A stretch of DNA of 64,000 nucleotides from Micromonospora globbae (GCF_003610785.1 NZ_RAQQ01000016.1:111921-175920), one strand, 5' to 3'. Positions 16,707-26,443 are shown, numbered from the stretch's first letter. Numbers and translations are program-made. The notes: generated by a model from the letters alone, not told the origin.

Positions 16707-18052
16707 CGCGCCGGCTCCCCGCGCGTGGCCGCGATCGTGTCGCGCAGCCAGGCGTACGAGGACTTCGGGGTGCGCGCCTGCGTGGCGTAGTCGACGTGCA
16801 CCAGGCCGAAGCGCTTCGTGAAGCCCTCGGCCCACTCCCAGTTGTCCAGCAGGGACCAGACGAAGTAGCCGCGCACGTCGACGCCGTCGTCGAGCGCCGC
16901 CCGCACCGCGCGCAGGTGCCCGTCCAGGTACGCGATCCGTTCCGGGTCGTGCACCCGCCCGTCCGGTCCGGGCCGGTCGTCGTACGCGCAGCCGCTCTCG
17001 GTGATCTCGACGGGCGGCAGCGCGTCGCCGTACGTGCCGCGCAGCCAGCCGAGCAGCTCGCGCAACCCGTCCGGGGCCACCGGCCAGTCGAACGCGGTCC
17101 GCGGGTACCCCTCGACCGGCGCCAGTTCGAAGGGCAGCGGCGAGCCCTCCGCGGGCGCGCGTACGCCCGTGGGGTTGTAGTAGTTGACCCCGAGCACGTC
17201 GATCGGGGCGGCGATGGTCGCGAGGTCGCCGTCGCGGACCACGGACGGGTCGGCGAGCGTGCCGTCCGGGTAGCCGCGTCCGAGCAGCGGATCGGTGAAG
17301 AGCCGGTTGTGCAGCGCCTCGTACGCGGCGCCGGCCGCCCGGTCCGCGTCGGTGTCGCCGAGCACCCGCACCGGCGAGTAGTTGTTGGCGATGGCGACCG
17401 GGCCGGCGGTGCGGGCCCGCAGCGCGGCGACCGCCAGGCCGTGCCCGAGCAGTTGGTGGTGGGCCACCGGGAACGCGTCGAAGAGCAGTGTCCGGCCGGG
17501 CGCGTGCTCGCCCGTGCCGTAGCCGAGGCTCATGTGGACGAACGGTTCGTTCAGCGTGATCCACAGCTTCACGCGGTCGCCGAGCCGGGCGGCGACCAGG
17601 TCGGCGTACGCCGCGAAGCGCTCCGCGGCGTCGCGCGCCAGCCAGCCCCCGGCGTCCTCCAGCGGCTGCGGCAGGTCCCAGTGGTAGAGGGTGGCCACCG
17701 GGTCGACGCCGGCGGCGAGCAGGTCGTCCACGAGCCGGTCGTAGAAGTCGAGCCCGGCGGGGTTGGCCGGCCCGGTCCCGGCCGGCTGGATCCTCGGCCA
17801 GGCGACGGAGAAGCGGTACGCCGTCACGCCCAGCCCGGCCAGCAGCGCGACGTCCTCACGGTGGCGGTGGTAGTGGTCGCAGGCCACGTCGCCGGTGCTG
17901 CCGTCGGCGACGCGGCCGGGGGAGTGGGCGAAGGTGTCCCAGATGGACGTTCCCCGGCCGTCCTCGGCGACCGCCCCCTCGATCTGGTACGCGGAGGTCG
18001 AGACGCCCCAGCGGAAGCCGGCGGGGAACTGCGGCGGCGGTGCGGTCGGCAT
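16703..18052 (-). CDS. Family 1 beta-glucosidase
   Basis: A 449-aa GH1 enzyme that hydrolyses beta-glucosides by the retaining mechanism. The acid/base is Glu169 in WITLNEP and the nucleophile Glu352 in EITESGCAYDD. The N-terminal FRWGVSTSAYQIEGA and the C-terminal FVWSLLDNWEWAEGFTKRFGLVHVDY are textbook GH1 segments. The length is normal and there is no signal peptide, so it acts in the cytoplasm on sugar brought in by the overlapping MFS transporter. The start at ATG 18052 has GGGAGGGC upstream. The 187-bp region to the divergent SRPBCC gene is comparatively AT-rich and probably contains both promoters. Confidence 0.95.
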   Translation of the reverse strand: MPTAPPPQFPAGFRWGVSTSAYQIEGAVAEDGRGTSIWDTFAHSPGRVADGSTGDVACDHYHRHREDVALLAGLGVTAYRFSVAWPRIQPAGTGPANPAGLDFYDRLVDDLLAAGVDPVATLYHWDLPQPLEDAGGWLARDAAERFAAYADLVAARLGDRVKLWITLNEPFVHMSLGYGTGEHAPGRTLLFDAFPVAHHQLLGHGLAVAALRARTAGPVAIANNYSPVRVLGDTDADRAAGAAYEALHNRLFTDPLLGRGYPDGTLADPSVVRDGDLATIAAPIDVLGVNYYNPTGVRAPAEGSPLPFELAPVEGYPRTAFDWPVAPDGLRELLGWLRGTYGDALPPVEITESGCAYDDRPGPDGRVHDPERIAYLDGHLRAVRAALDDGVDVRGYFVWSLLDNWEWAEGFTKRFGLVHVDYATQARTPKSSYAWLRDTIAATRGEPAR

Positions 18053-18239
18053 GGCGCCCTCCCGAACAACGTGAAACGTGCTCGGGACTCTAGGGTGCGG
18101 CCGGCGATTGCGCCATAGGCCGTCATGGCTGCCTGCGCAATGGTTTTCGGCGTGTCTTTTTCCAAACCCGTCCAGGTACGTCCAATTTTGCGCATAGAGT
18201 GCGGAATATCGCGGATGTCCTCACTGGAGGAAGACGGAA

Positions 18240-18686
18240 ATGATCCTCGTGGAACGCAGTGCGCACGTGGCGGCGCCGGTGGAAGCGGTCTGGGACGTCG
18301 TGCAGCGGGCCGAGCAACTGCCGGCCTGGCTGGCGGGGGTCCGCGCGGCCGAGGTGCTCTCGGGAGAGGGCTTCGGGCGGCGGCAGCTGGTCCAGGCCGG
18401 GCGTGGCGCGGCGCACGAGGCCGAGGTGATCGCCTATCAGGAGCCGACCCTCATCGGGTGGCGCGAGCGCGCCAAGGGCGCCGGCGCCCGGGCGGAGGCG
18501 CGCACCGAGATCTACGTCCAACTCACTCCCGACGAGGAGGAGGGTGGCACGATCGTGCGGCTGATCGTCGTACGCTGGCCGGCCGGTCCGGTCAAGGCCG
18601 CCCTGCTCCGGCTCGGTCTGCGCCGGGTCGGCGCCGACCTGGAGGAGTCGTTGGCCCGGCTCACCGACCTGGCCGCCGTCGGCTGA
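18240..18686 (+). CDS. SRPBCC-fold polyketide cyclase/dehydrase-like protein
   Basis: A 148-aa single-domain protein of the START/SRPBCC superfamily, which binds hydrophobic ligands in a deep cavity. The opening VERSAHVAAPVEAVWDVVQRAEQLPAWLAGV is typical: a first strand with the AP..VWD helix pair. A long C-terminal helix (ADLEESLARLTDLAA) closes it. GGAGGAAGACGGAA precedes the ATG at 18240. It is monocistronic and ends before a hairpin terminator. The ligand is unknown; such small actinobacterial proteins are often annotated as cyclases without evidence. Confidence 0.82.
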   Translation: MILVERSAHVAAPVEAVWDVVQRAEQLPAWLAGVRAAEVLSGEGFGRRQLVQAGRGAAHEAEVIAYQEPTLIGWRERAKGAGARAEARTEIYVQLTPDEEEGGTIVRLIVVRWPAGPVKAALLRLGLRRVGADLEESLARLTDLAAVG

Positions 18687-18718
18687 CCGGGCCCGTCCCA
18701 GGCGTCGCCCGCGATGGT

Positions 18719-18755
18719 GATGGTCCGGCGTCCCCGCCAGGGACGCCGGACCATC
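18719..18755 (+). terminator. Terminator after the SRPBCC gene
   Basis: Perfect 16-bp arms (18719-18734 and 18740-18755, GATGGTCCGGCGTCCC and its complement) enclose a 5-nt loop CGCCA, 33 bp past the stop. Confidence 0.85.
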
Positions 18756-18860
18756 GTCGACTCCGGCACAGGTCGCCGGCGCGCGTCCGCGCGCGCCGCG
18801 TCCACGCTGACCGTCGCGTGAGCGCGCCCCCGGGACCCGGGTGACCCCGCGAGACGACGA

Positions 18861-18891
18861 AGGGGCCCGGCGCCACCGGCGCCGGGCCCCT
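18861..18891 (-). terminator. Terminator after aceE
   Basis: Perfect 14-bp arms AGGGGCCCGGCGCC and GGCGCCGGGCCCCT flank an ACC loop, 16 bp beyond the aceE stop. It has no T-run. Confidence 0.85.
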
Positions 18892-18906
18892 CTCACGCCG
18901 AACGGG

Positions 18907-21651
18907 TCAGCTGTCGCCGCCGGTCTCGCCGACCGGGGCCGCGTTGACGTCGTCGATCGCGTACTTCTTGGCCGCCTCGGCCGGCACGTTGGCCGGCACC
19001 GCGCCGCGGAGCGCGAGCTGCCGCAGCGTGGCCACCACCACCGACTCGGCGTCGACGTGGAAGTGCCGGCGCAGCGCGTGCCGGGTGTCCGACAGGCCGA
19101 ACCCGTCGGTGCCGAGCGAGGTGAAGTCCCCCGGTACCCAGCGGGAGATCAGGTCCGGTACCGCGCGCATGAAGTCGCTGACCGCGATCTTCGGCCCGTC
19201 GGCGTCGGCGAGCTTCCGCGTCACGTACGGCACCCGCTGCTCGGTGCCCGGGTTGAGCAGGTTGTACTCCTCGCACTGCACCGCGTCGCGGCGCAGCTCG
19301 GTCCACGAGGTCACCGACCAGACGTCGGCGGCGACCCCCCAGTCCTGGGCGAGGAGCTGCTGCGCCCGCAGGGCCCACTGCATCCCGGTGCCGGAGGCCA
19401 GCAGGTTGGCCCTGGGCGCGTCCCCGCCCACCGACGGCGCCGGCGCGTAGCGGTAGATGCCCTTGAGCAGGCCCTCCACGTCCACCCCGGCCGGCTCGGC
19501 GGGCTGCACGATCGGCTCGTTGTAGACCGTCAGGTAGTAGAAGACGTTCTCCTGGCCCTCGCCGTACATCCGGTGCAGGCCGTCCTCGACGATGTGCGCG
19601 ATCTCGAACGCGAACGCCGGGTCGTACGCGACCACCGCCGGGTTCGTGGCGGCGATCAGGTGCGAGTGGCCGTCCTCGTGCTGAAGACCCTCACCGTTGA
19701 GCGTGGTCCGCCCGGCCGTGGCGCCGAGCAGGAAGCCCCGGGCCATCTGGTCGGCGGCCGCCCAGAGCCCGTCGGCGGTGCGCTGGAACCCGAACATCGA
19801 GTAGAAGATGTACATCGGGATCATCGGCTCGTCGTGCGTGGCGTACGACGAACCCGCCGCGGTGAACGAGGCGACCGATCCGGCCTCGTTGATGCCCTCG
19901 TGGAGGATCTGACCGACGGTCGCCTCCTTGTACGACAGGAACAGCTCCCGGTCCACCGATGTGTACCGCTGGCCGTGCGGCGAGTAGATCTTCGCCGTCG
20001 GGAAGAGCGAGTCCATGCCGAAGGTGCGGGCCTCGTCCGGGATGATCGGCACCCAGCGCTTGCCGAACTCCTTGTCCTTCATCAGGTCCTTGAGCAGACG
20101 GACGAAGGCCATGGTCGTGGCGACCTTCTGCTTGCCCGAGCCGCGCTTGACGTCGGCGAAGCGCTCCGGGCCGGGGATGGTCAGCTTCTTGGCGCTCGTG
20201 CGCCGCGTCGGCAGGTAGCCGCCGAGCTGCGCCCGCCGCTCCTTGAGGTACTGGATCTCGTCGGACTTCTCGCCCGGGTGGTAGTACGGCGGCAGGTACG
20301 GGTTCTCCTCCAGCGCCGAGTCCGGGATGTCGAGGAAGAGCCGGTCGCGGAAGGTCTTCAGGTCCTCCAGCGTCAGCTTCTTCATCTGGTGGGTGGCGTT
20401 GCGGGCCTCGAAGTGCGACCCGAGCGTCCAGCCCTTGATCGTCTTGGCGAGGATCACGGTCGGCTGGCCGGTGTGCTCCAGCGCCGCCTTGTAGGCCGCG
20501 TAGAGCTTCCGGTAGTCGTGGCCGCCCCGCTTGAGGTTCCAGATCTCGTCGTCGCTGAGGTGCTCGACCATCTTGCGGGTCCGCGGGTCGCGGCCGAAGA
20601 AGTGCTCCCGGACGTACGCGCCGGACTCCGCCTTGTAGGTCTGGTAGTCGCCGTCGGGCGTGGTGTTCATGAGGTTCACCAGCGCGCCGTCGGTGTCCGC
20701 GGCGAGCAGCGGATCCCACTCGCGGCCCCACACCACCTTGATGACGTTCCAGCCGGCGCCCCGGAAGAACGCCTCCAGCTCCTGGATCACCTTGCCGTTG
20801 CCGCGGACCGGGCCGTCCAACCGCTGGAGGTTGCAGTTGATCACGAAGGTGAGGTTGTCCAGCTCCTCGCGGGCGGCCACGCCGATCGCGCCGAGGGTCT
20901 CCGGCTCGTCCATCTCACCGTCGCCGAGGAACGCCCAGACGTGCTGGTCGGACGTGTCCTTGATGCCGCGGTGGTGCAGGTAGCGGTTGAACCGGGCCTG
21001 GTAGATCGCGTTCAGGCCACCGAGCCCCATGGAGACGGTCGGGAACTCCCAGAAGTCCGGCATGAGGCGCGGGTGCGGGTACGACGGCAGCCCGCCACCG
21101 GGGTGCGACAGCTCCTGCCGGAACCCGTCGAGCTGGTCCTCGGTGAGCCGCCCCTCGAGGAACGCGCGGGCGTACATGCCGGGGGACGCGTGGCCCTGGT
21201 AGAAGATGTGGTCCCCGCCACCGGGGTGGTTCTTGCCACGGAAGAAGTGGTTGAAACCCACCTCGTAGAGCGACGCCGAGCTGGCGAACGTGGAGATGTG
21301 CCCGCCGACGCCGATCTCGGGGCGCTGCGCCCGGTGCACGAGCATGGCGGCGTTCCACCGGATGTAGGCCCGGATCCGCCGCTCCACGTGCTCGTCACCC
21401 GGGAACCACGGCTCGCGCTCCGGCGGGATGGTGTTGATGTAGTCGGTGGTGGTCAGGGACGGCACCCCGACCTGGCGCTCCCGGGCCCGCTCCAGCAGGC
21501 GCAGCATGACGTAGCGGGCGCGCTTGGTTCCGCGCTCGTCGATGACCCCGTCGAGCGACTCGACCCATTCGCTGGTCTCTTCTGGGTCGATGTCCGGAAG
21601 CTGGCTCGGCAGGCCGGCGGTGATCACCGGGCGCTTGCGTTCCGTAGCCAC
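18907..21651 (-). CDS. aceE: Pyruvate dehydrogenase E1 component, homodimeric
   Basis: AceE decarboxylates pyruvate using thiamine diphosphate and passes the acetyl group to the E2 lipoyl domain. The 914-aa protein has the single-chain homodimeric E1 organisation. The ThDP/Mg motif is GDGEMDEPET (243-252) with NCN at 272-274; HISTFASSASLYEVGFNHFF and the later ATVGQILHEGINEAGS region are typical of the family. The start at ATG 21651 is clear, and a hairpin terminator follows. It lies close to fasR/fabD, as in mycobacteria, linking acetyl-CoA supply to lipid synthesis. Its E2/E3 partners are not in the window. A divergent 189-bp region separates it from yjbQ. Confidence 0.97.
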   Translation of the reverse strand: MATERKRPVITAGLPSQLPDIDPEETSEWVESLDGVIDERGTKRARYVMLRLLERARERQVGVPSLTTTDYINTIPPEREPWFPGDEHVERRIRAYIRWNAAMLVHRAQRPEIGVGGHISTFASSASLYEVGFNHFFRGKNHPGGGDHIFYQGHASPGMYARAFLEGRLTEDQLDGFRQELSHPGGGLPSYPHPRLMPDFWEFPTVSMGLGGLNAIYQARFNRYLHHRGIKDTSDQHVWAFLGDGEMDEPETLGAIGVAAREELDNLTFVINCNLQRLDGPVRGNGKVIQELEAFFRGAGWNVIKVVWGREWDPLLAADTDGALVNLMNTTPDGDYQTYKAESGAYVREHFFGRDPRTRKMVEHLSDDEIWNLKRGGHDYRKLYAAYKAALEHTGQPTVILAKTIKGWTLGSHFEARNATHQMKKLTLEDLKTFRDRLFLDIPDSALEENPYLPPYYHPGEKSDEIQYLKERRAQLGGYLPTRRTSAKKLTIPGPERFADVKRGSGKQKVATTMAFVRLLKDLMKDKEFGKRWVPIIPDEARTFGMDSLFPTAKIYSPHGQRYTSVDRELFLSYKEATVGQILHEGINEAGSVASFTAAGSSYATHDEPMIPMYIFYSMFGFQRTADGLWAAADQMARGFLLGATAGRTTLNGEGLQHEDGHSHLIAATNPAVVAYDPAFAFEIAHIVEDGLHRMYGEGQENVFYYLTVYNEPIVQPAEPAGVDVEGLLKGIYRYAPAPSVGGDAPRANLLASGTGMQWALRAQQLLAQDWGVAADVWSVTSWTELRRDAVQCEEYNLLNPGTEQRVPYVTRKLADADGPKIAVSDFMRAVPDLISRWVPGDFTSLGTDGFGLSDTRHALRRHFHVDAESVVVATLRQLALRGAVPANVPAEAAKKYAIDDVNAAPVGETGGDS

Positions 21652-21840
21652 AGGCGGTCCCTCGGTTGTGTGTGGGATAGGTCTCTAGCGCCATCCTGCC
21701 CCCTGGTGGCACCCGGCGTCACGCCTAGGTGCCCCGGACGCGACGCTCAACACAGGTACCCGCCGGTAACTTTGTGCGACGACCGCCCCCGGACGACGGT
21801 AGCGCCGGGCGCGGCGGGCCGCTGCGGCAGAATGCGCCGT

Positions 21841-22245
21841 ATGCGTAGTGACGTGATCACCGTCCAGACCGGCTCCCGTCCCGCCGTGCGCGACATCACG
21901 GCCGAGGCGCAGAGCTTCGTGTCCGGCCAGGGCGACGGGCTGCTGCACGTCTTCGTGCCCCACGCCACCGCCGGCCTGGCGATCATCGAGACCGGCTCCG
22001 GCTCCGACGACGACCTGCTCACCGCGCTGGACGCGCTGCTGCCCGCCGACGACCGCTGGCGGCACCGGCACGGGTCGCGCGGGCACGGCCGGGACCACGT
22101 GCTGCCCGCCCTCCTCCCGCCGTACGCCACCCTGCCGGTGCTCGACGGCCGGCTCGCCCTCGGCACCTGGCAGTCGCTCTGCCTGGTCGACACCAACGGC
22201 GACAACCCCACCCGCCAGGTCCGCTTCTCCTTCCTCGCCGGCTGA
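21841..22245 (+). CDS. YjbQ/UPF0047 family protein
   Basis: A 134-aa protein of the YjbQ (UPF0047) family, a widespread compact beta fold sometimes reported to have weak thiamin phosphate synthase activity. The family signature is clear: LLHVFVPHATAGLAIIE, then DNP-like LVDTNGDNPTRQVRFSFL at the end, with clustered histidines in the middle (RWRHRHGSRGHGRDHVLP). The start is taken at ATG 21841; another ATG 9 nt upstream is equally possible because neither has a strong ribosome site. It is divergent from aceE. A thiamin link would fit the ThDP enzyme next door but is speculative. Confidence 0.85.
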   Translation: MRSDVITVQTGSRPAVRDITAEAQSFVSGQGDGLLHVFVPHATAGLAIIETGSGSDDDLLTALDALLPADDRWRHRHGSRGHGRDHVLPALLPPYATLPVLDGRLALGTWQSLCLVDTNGDNPTRQVRFSFLAG

Positions 22246-22313
22246 GACCCGTCCCGCGACGTGGCCGGCCCGGGCCGGCCGGCCACGTCGTCGTGGGCGA
22301 GCGGTGACCCGCG

Positions 22314-23969
22314 TCAGGGACGCACGGTCTCCTGTTCCACCGTGCGGCGGCCCTCGTCAGCCGTGACCTGCGGTGCGGTGGTCCGGGCGGCCGAGGGCAG
22401 CGGGTTGTCGGCGGTCAGGTGCAGGCCGGGCACCCGGTCCTCGATCACGAACGTGGCCCGCGTGTGCGCCGGCGCGCCCGGCCGGCTCACGTACGGCAGC
22501 ACGTCGAAGTCGGCCGCCAGCTGCTTCGGCGTGATGGTCGTGCGCACGTAGCCGCGCAGGTTGTTCTGGAACCGCAGGTGCGGGTTGAACGCCAGCCACG
22601 GGTGCGACCCGGACGGCGAGTCCGCGCCGTCCCCGCCCGAGGTGATCGAGGAGCACACCAGCTCGGTGCCGACGGTCCGGGACGTCGGGTCGGCGTAGTC
22701 CAGCTTGAGGTCGCTGGCCCAGTGGGCGTGCACGTCGCCGGTGAGCACCACCGGGTTGCGGACCCCGGCGGCCAGCCAGCCGCGGGTGATCCGGTCGCGG
22801 GAGGCGACGTAGCCGTCCCAGGCGTCCATGCTCGTCACGGTGAGCGGGCCGGAGTTGTTGTCCCGCTGCGCGAAGAAGACCTGCTGCCCGAGGATGTCCC
22901 AGCGGGCGTCGGAGCGGCGGAAGCCGTCCAGCAGCCAGGCCTCCTGCTCGGCGCCGGTGATCGACCGGTTCGGGTCGTACGCCGCCGCGCAGTCCTTGTA
23001 GCCGTCGCCGCAGGCCTGGTCGTCGCGGTACTGCCGGGTGTCGAGCATGTGGAACGTGGCCAGCCGGCCCCACCGCACCCGCCGGTAGAGCTGCATGTCG
23101 ACGCCGCGCGGGATGGAGGTGCGGCGCAGCGGCATGTTCTCGTAGTAAGCCTGGAACGCCGCGGCCCGCCGGGCCGGGAAGTCCGGGTCCGGCGCCTCCG
23201 GCGTCTCACCGGCCCAGTTGTTCTCGACCTCGTGGTCGTCGAACACCACCACCCACGGCGCGACCGCGTGGGCGGCCTGGAGGTCGGCGTCGGTCTTGTA
23301 CTGGGCGTGCCGCTGCCGGTAGTTCGCCAGCGTCCGGGTCTCCGGGCCCTCGTGGTCGCGCGGGTTGCCGCCCGGCGCGACGTACGCGCCCTTGACGTAC
23401 TCGTACTGGTAGTCGCCGAGGTGCAGGATCAGCTCCGGCTCGGTCTCGGCGAGCCGCCGGTACGCGGTGAAGTAGCCGTGCTCGTACTGCGAGCAGGACA
23501 CGAAGCCCATGGCGAGCGCGGCCGGCATCGTCCACGGCGCCGGGGCGGTGCGGGTGCGACCGACCGGCGAGACGTGCCGCTCGGCCCGGAACCGGTAGAA
23601 GTACTCCCGGCCGGGCAGCAGCCCGTCCAGCTCGACGTGGACGCTGTGCGCCGACTCCGGCCGGGCCACCGCCACCCCGCGCCGTACGACGTGCCGGAAC
23701 CGCTCGTCGGCGGCCAGTTCCCACTCCACGGCGACGGGCCGGGTGGGCATCCCGCCGAGGCCGTCCTCGGCCAGCGGTTGCGGGGCCAGCCGGGTCCAGA
23801 GCACGAACCCGTCGTGGTCGGGGTCGCCGGAGGCCACCCCGAGGGTGAACGGGTAGGCCAGCCGGCGGCCGGTGGTGGTCGCGGCGGCCACGCCGGGCAG
23901 GGTGGTGAGGGCGCCGGCGGCGCCCGCCGCCGCGCCGGTCAGCAGGATGGTCCGTCGGGACAGTGACAC
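22314..23969 (-). CDS. phoD: PhoD-type secreted alkaline phosphatase/phosphodiesterase
   Basis: A 551-aa Tat-exported metallophosphoesterase that releases phosphate from esters outside the cell. The Tat signal is LSRRTILLTGAAAGAAGAL (Arg5-Arg6), cleaved near residue 30. An N-terminal Ig-like PhoD domain (about 35-135) precedes the catalytic part, which has GDYQYEY, DDHEVENNWAG and LTGDVHAHWASDL, the metal-ligand motifs of PhoD. GTG 23969 was chosen because GGGGAGG lies 5 nt upstream, directly before the Tat motif. Expression under phosphate limitation (PhoP) is usual for the family; I see no clear PHO box. It follows the araC-type gene on the same strand after 118 bp. Confidence 0.93.
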   Translation of the reverse strand: MSLSRRTILLTGAAAGAAGALTTLPGVAAATTTGRRLAYPFTLGVASGDPDHDGFVLWTRLAPQPLAEDGLGGMPTRPVAVEWELAADERFRHVVRRGVAVARPESAHSVHVELDGLLPGREYFYRFRAERHVSPVGRTRTAPAPWTMPAALAMGFVSCSQYEHGYFTAYRRLAETEPELILHLGDYQYEYVKGAYVAPGGNPRDHEGPETRTLANYRQRHAQYKTDADLQAAHAVAPWVVVFDDHEVENNWAGETPEAPDPDFPARRAAAFQAYYENMPLRRTSIPRGVDMQLYRRVRWGRLATFHMLDTRQYRDDQACGDGYKDCAAAYDPNRSITGAEQEAWLLDGFRRSDARWDILGQQVFFAQRDNNSGPLTVTSMDAWDGYVASRDRITRGWLAAGVRNPVVLTGDVHAHWASDLKLDYADPTSRTVGTELVCSSITSGGDGADSPSGSHPWLAFNPHLRFQNNLRGYVRTTITPKQLAADFDVLPYVSRPGAPAHTRATFVIEDRVPGLHLTADNPLPSAARTTAPQVTADEGRRTVEQETVRP

Positions 23970-24087
23970 GAAATCCTCCCCAGAGTCCGGTTGTGCCGAC
24001 CGGGGAAGCGTCGCGACCACGGGTGACCGGAAGGTGGCCGACGGGCTCCCTGCCGTCGACTTCTGTCCGACAAGGACGCCGGGGCCG

Positions 24088-24867
24088 TCAGGCGGGCCGC
24101 AGCAGGCGGCGCAGTTCGCCCGGGGTGTGCCCGACGTGGGCGCGGACCGTCCGGGTCAGGTGCGCCTGGTCGGCGAAACCCAGCTCCGCCGCCACGGCGG
24201 CCGGGCCCGCTCCCGCCGCCAGCAGGTCCAGCGCCCGGCCCACGCGCAGCCGGTTGCGGTAGCGGGTCAGCGGCACCCCGAGCAGGGCCTGGAACGACCG
24301 GCTCAACCGGTACGGCGACACGCCCAGCGCGCGGGCCAGCGGGAGCAGGCCGCCCGCCTCCGGGCCGCCGTCGTGCAGCGCCGCGCGGGCCGCCTCGACC
24401 AGCCGGCGATCGCGATCCGGCGCGCCCGGCGCCGGGGCGGCGGCCACCCCGACCAGGCGGACCAGCCGCTCGGCGGCGGCGAAGTCCGGGTCGGGGCGGG
24501 CGGCCGCGGCCAGCAGCAGCCGGTGCGCCAGGTCGATCCGGGCGTCCAGGTGCACGACGGCCGGCGCCGGCCGCTGCGCGAACAGGTCCCGCCACAGCCG
24601 GGCCGACAGGTGTACGGAGGTGCACTCGTCACCGCCGGCGGGGTGGGCGAACCGCTGCTCCTCACCGGGCACCGCCAGGTAGCCGAGCGTCGGGTCGACG
24701 AACTCCGCGCCACCGCGACCGAGCCGGCGGAAGCCGCCGCGCCGGGGGAGCACCATCTCGTACGTCCGGCTCGGCTCGGGTGCCGACCAGCCGGTGTGGT
24801 CGTCGCGGCAGCTGACCGCCTGGACCCGGAAGTCCGGGTGGCGGGCGAGGATGACGGCCGTCCGCAT
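24088..24867 (-). CDS. AraC-family transcriptional regulator
   Basis: A 259-aa regulator. Residues 1-150 form a cupin-like sensory domain (YEMVLPRRGGFRRL, GYLAVPGEEQRFAHPAGGDECTSVHL). The C-terminal double HTH of AraC proteins follows (about 165-255: LPLARALGVSPYRLSRSFQALLG, then VAAELGFADQAHLTRTVRAHVGHTPGELRR). The start at ATG 24867 fits the family; a longer frame extends into the neighbouring promoter. It is divergent from the MFS gene at 24956 with only 88 bp between starts, so it very likely controls that transporter. The inducer is unknown. Confidence 0.9.
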   Translation of the reverse strand: MRTAVILARHPDFRVQAVSCRDDHTGWSAPEPSRTYEMVLPRRGGFRRLGRGGAEFVDPTLGYLAVPGEEQRFAHPAGGDECTSVHLSARLWRDLFAQRPAPAVVHLDARIDLAHRLLLAAAARPDPDFAAAERLVRLVGVAAAPAPGAPDRDRRLVEAARAALHDGGPEAGGLLPLARALGVSPYRLSRSFQALLGVPLTRYRNRLRVGRALDLLAAGAGPAAVAAELGFADQAHLTRTVRAHVGHTPGELRRLLRPA

Positions 24868-24955
24868 GACCGCCAGCGTAGGCGGCGACGCGCCGCCGGG
24901 CCGGCCGCAAGGATCGTCAAGACCGGAGCGGCGGCGCGGCGGCAGGGTGGCGGCC

Positions 24956-26410
24956 ATGAGCGAACCGAACCGGCGGGCGGCGCTGCTCGCCGTCGTACTG
25001 GCCGGCCAGGCGATGGCCTCCATGGACACGTCGATCGCGGCGGTGGCCGCCCCGGCCGTCCGGGCCGACCTGGCCGGGCCTCCAGCGCTGGCCCAGCTCG
25101 TGCTCGCCGCCTACACGCTCTCCTTCGCCGTGCTCGTGGTGACCGGCGCGCGGCTGGGCGCCCGCCACGGCTACGGGCGGGTCTTCCTCGTCGGCCTCGC
25201 CGGATTCACGGCCGCGTCGCTGGCGTGCGGCCTCGCCCCCGGCCCGTACGCCCTGGTGCTGGCCCGGATCGCGCAGGGCGCGGCCGGCGCGCTCATGGTG
25301 CCGCAGGTGCTCTCCCTCATCCAGTCGCGGCTCACCGGCGCGGCCCGGGCCCGCGCGCTCGGCGCGTACGCCATGGTGCTGGCCCTCGGCGTGGCCGCCG
25401 GGCAGGTGGCCGGCGGCCTGCTCGTGACCCTCGACCTCGCCGGGCTCACGTGGCGTACGGCGTTCCTCGTCAACGTGCCGGTCGGGCTGGTGCTGCTGCC
25501 GGTCGGCCGGCGGGTGCTGGCCGGCGGAGCGCCGGCCGCCCGGGAGCGGGAGCGGCTCGACCTGGCCGGCGTGGCGTTGCTGTCGGCGGCGATGCTGGCC
25601 CTCGTGCTGCCGCTGGTGCTCGGCCGGGACCTGGCCTGGCCGCTCGGGTGGCGGGTGGTGCCGGCCGCCGCGGGCGCCGCCGGGCTCGCCCTCTTCCTGC
25701 GGTACGAGGGGCGGCTGGCCCGGCGGGGCGGCGCACCCCTGCTCGACGTGACGGTGCTCGCCCGCCCGGGGGTGCCCACCGGGCTGCTGGCGGCCTGCGT
25801 CGTGATGGGGTGCTACGCCGGCTTCCTGTTCACCCTCACGCTGCGGCTCCAGGACGGCCTCGGGTTCAGCGCGCTGGCCGCCGGGCTGGCCTTCCTGCCG
25901 TACGCGGTCGGGTTCGCCCTCTGCGGCCTGGTCGTGCCGCGCCTGCCGGTGCGCCTGCGGGACGCGCTGCCGCTCGCCGGCCCCCCGGTGCTCGCGGCGG
26001 TGGTCGCGGGGACCGCGCTGCTCTGGTCGCACCGCTGGCCCGCCCTGCCCGGCGGCGCGCTGCTGCTGGTGGGCGGGGCGGCGCACGCGGCGTCGTTCAG
26101 CCCGCTGGTCACGCGCCTGGCCGCCACGGTGCCGGCGGCCTCCGCGGCCGCCCTCTCCGCGCTGGTCTCCACCGGCACGCTGCTGGCCTCGGTGCTCGGT
26201 GTGGCGGGCCTCGGCGGGCTCCACCTGAGCCTCCCGCTGGCGGTGGCGCCCGCCGCGACCGTCCTCGTGCTCCTCGCCGGCGCCGGCGCCGCCGCGGCCT
26301 CCCGCCGGGCGTCCCCGCCGGCCGGGATCCCACCGGCTGGCCGACCGTCGGTGCCGAGGCCGCCCGATCGTCCGGGCCGGTCGTCGCGGGCGGTCCGTCC
26401 GGGAAGGTGA
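24956..26410 (+). CDS. MFS drug/efflux transporter, DHA2-like
   Basis: A 484-aa membrane protein with about 14 hydrophobic segments, the number found in the DHA2 drug:H+ antiporters. It opens with a short cytoplasmic end and MDTSIAAVAAPAVRADL, the helix-1 motif of this group. The loop-2 motif GARLGARHGYGRVFLVG and the helix-5 antiporter-type stretch GVAAGQVAGGLL are visible. A proline/arginine-rich cytoplasmic tail (from about 450) ends it. ATG 24956 follows GGCAGGG. It is divergent from the AraC regulator and followed 33 bp later by a MarR gene, so it is probably under double control. The substrate is unknown. Confidence 0.88.
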   Translation: MSEPNRRAALLAVVLAGQAMASMDTSIAAVAAPAVRADLAGPPALAQLVLAAYTLSFAVLVVTGARLGARHGYGRVFLVGLAGFTAASLACGLAPGPYALVLARIAQGAAGALMVPQVLSLIQSRLTGAARARALGAYAMVLALGVAAGQVAGGLLVTLDLAGLTWRTAFLVNVPVGLVLLPVGRRVLAGGAPAARERERLDLAGVALLSAAMLALVLPLVLGRDLAWPLGWRVVPAAAGAAGLALFLRYEGRLARRGGAPLLDVTVLARPGVPTGLLAACVVMGCYAGFLFTLTLRLQDGLGFSALAAGLAFLPYAVGFALCGLVVPRLPVRLRDALPLAGPPVLAAVVAGTALLWSHRWPALPGGALLLVGGAAHAASFSPLVTRLAATVPAASAAALSALVSTGTLLASVLGVAGLGGLHLSLPLAVAPAATVLVLLAGAGAAAASRRASPPAGIPPAGRPSVPRPPDRPGRSSRAVRPGR

Positions 26411-26443
26411 TCAACTCACTCTTTCCGCACGTAGACTCGACGC

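Noticed and set aside
18841..22245. A 1134-codon open frame on the plus strand over aceE and its neighbours
   Set aside because: It is an artefact of high GC: it lies opposite aceE, is rich in Arg/His/Val, lacks a ribosome site, and its only sensible part is the last 134 codons, which is the YjbQ gene.
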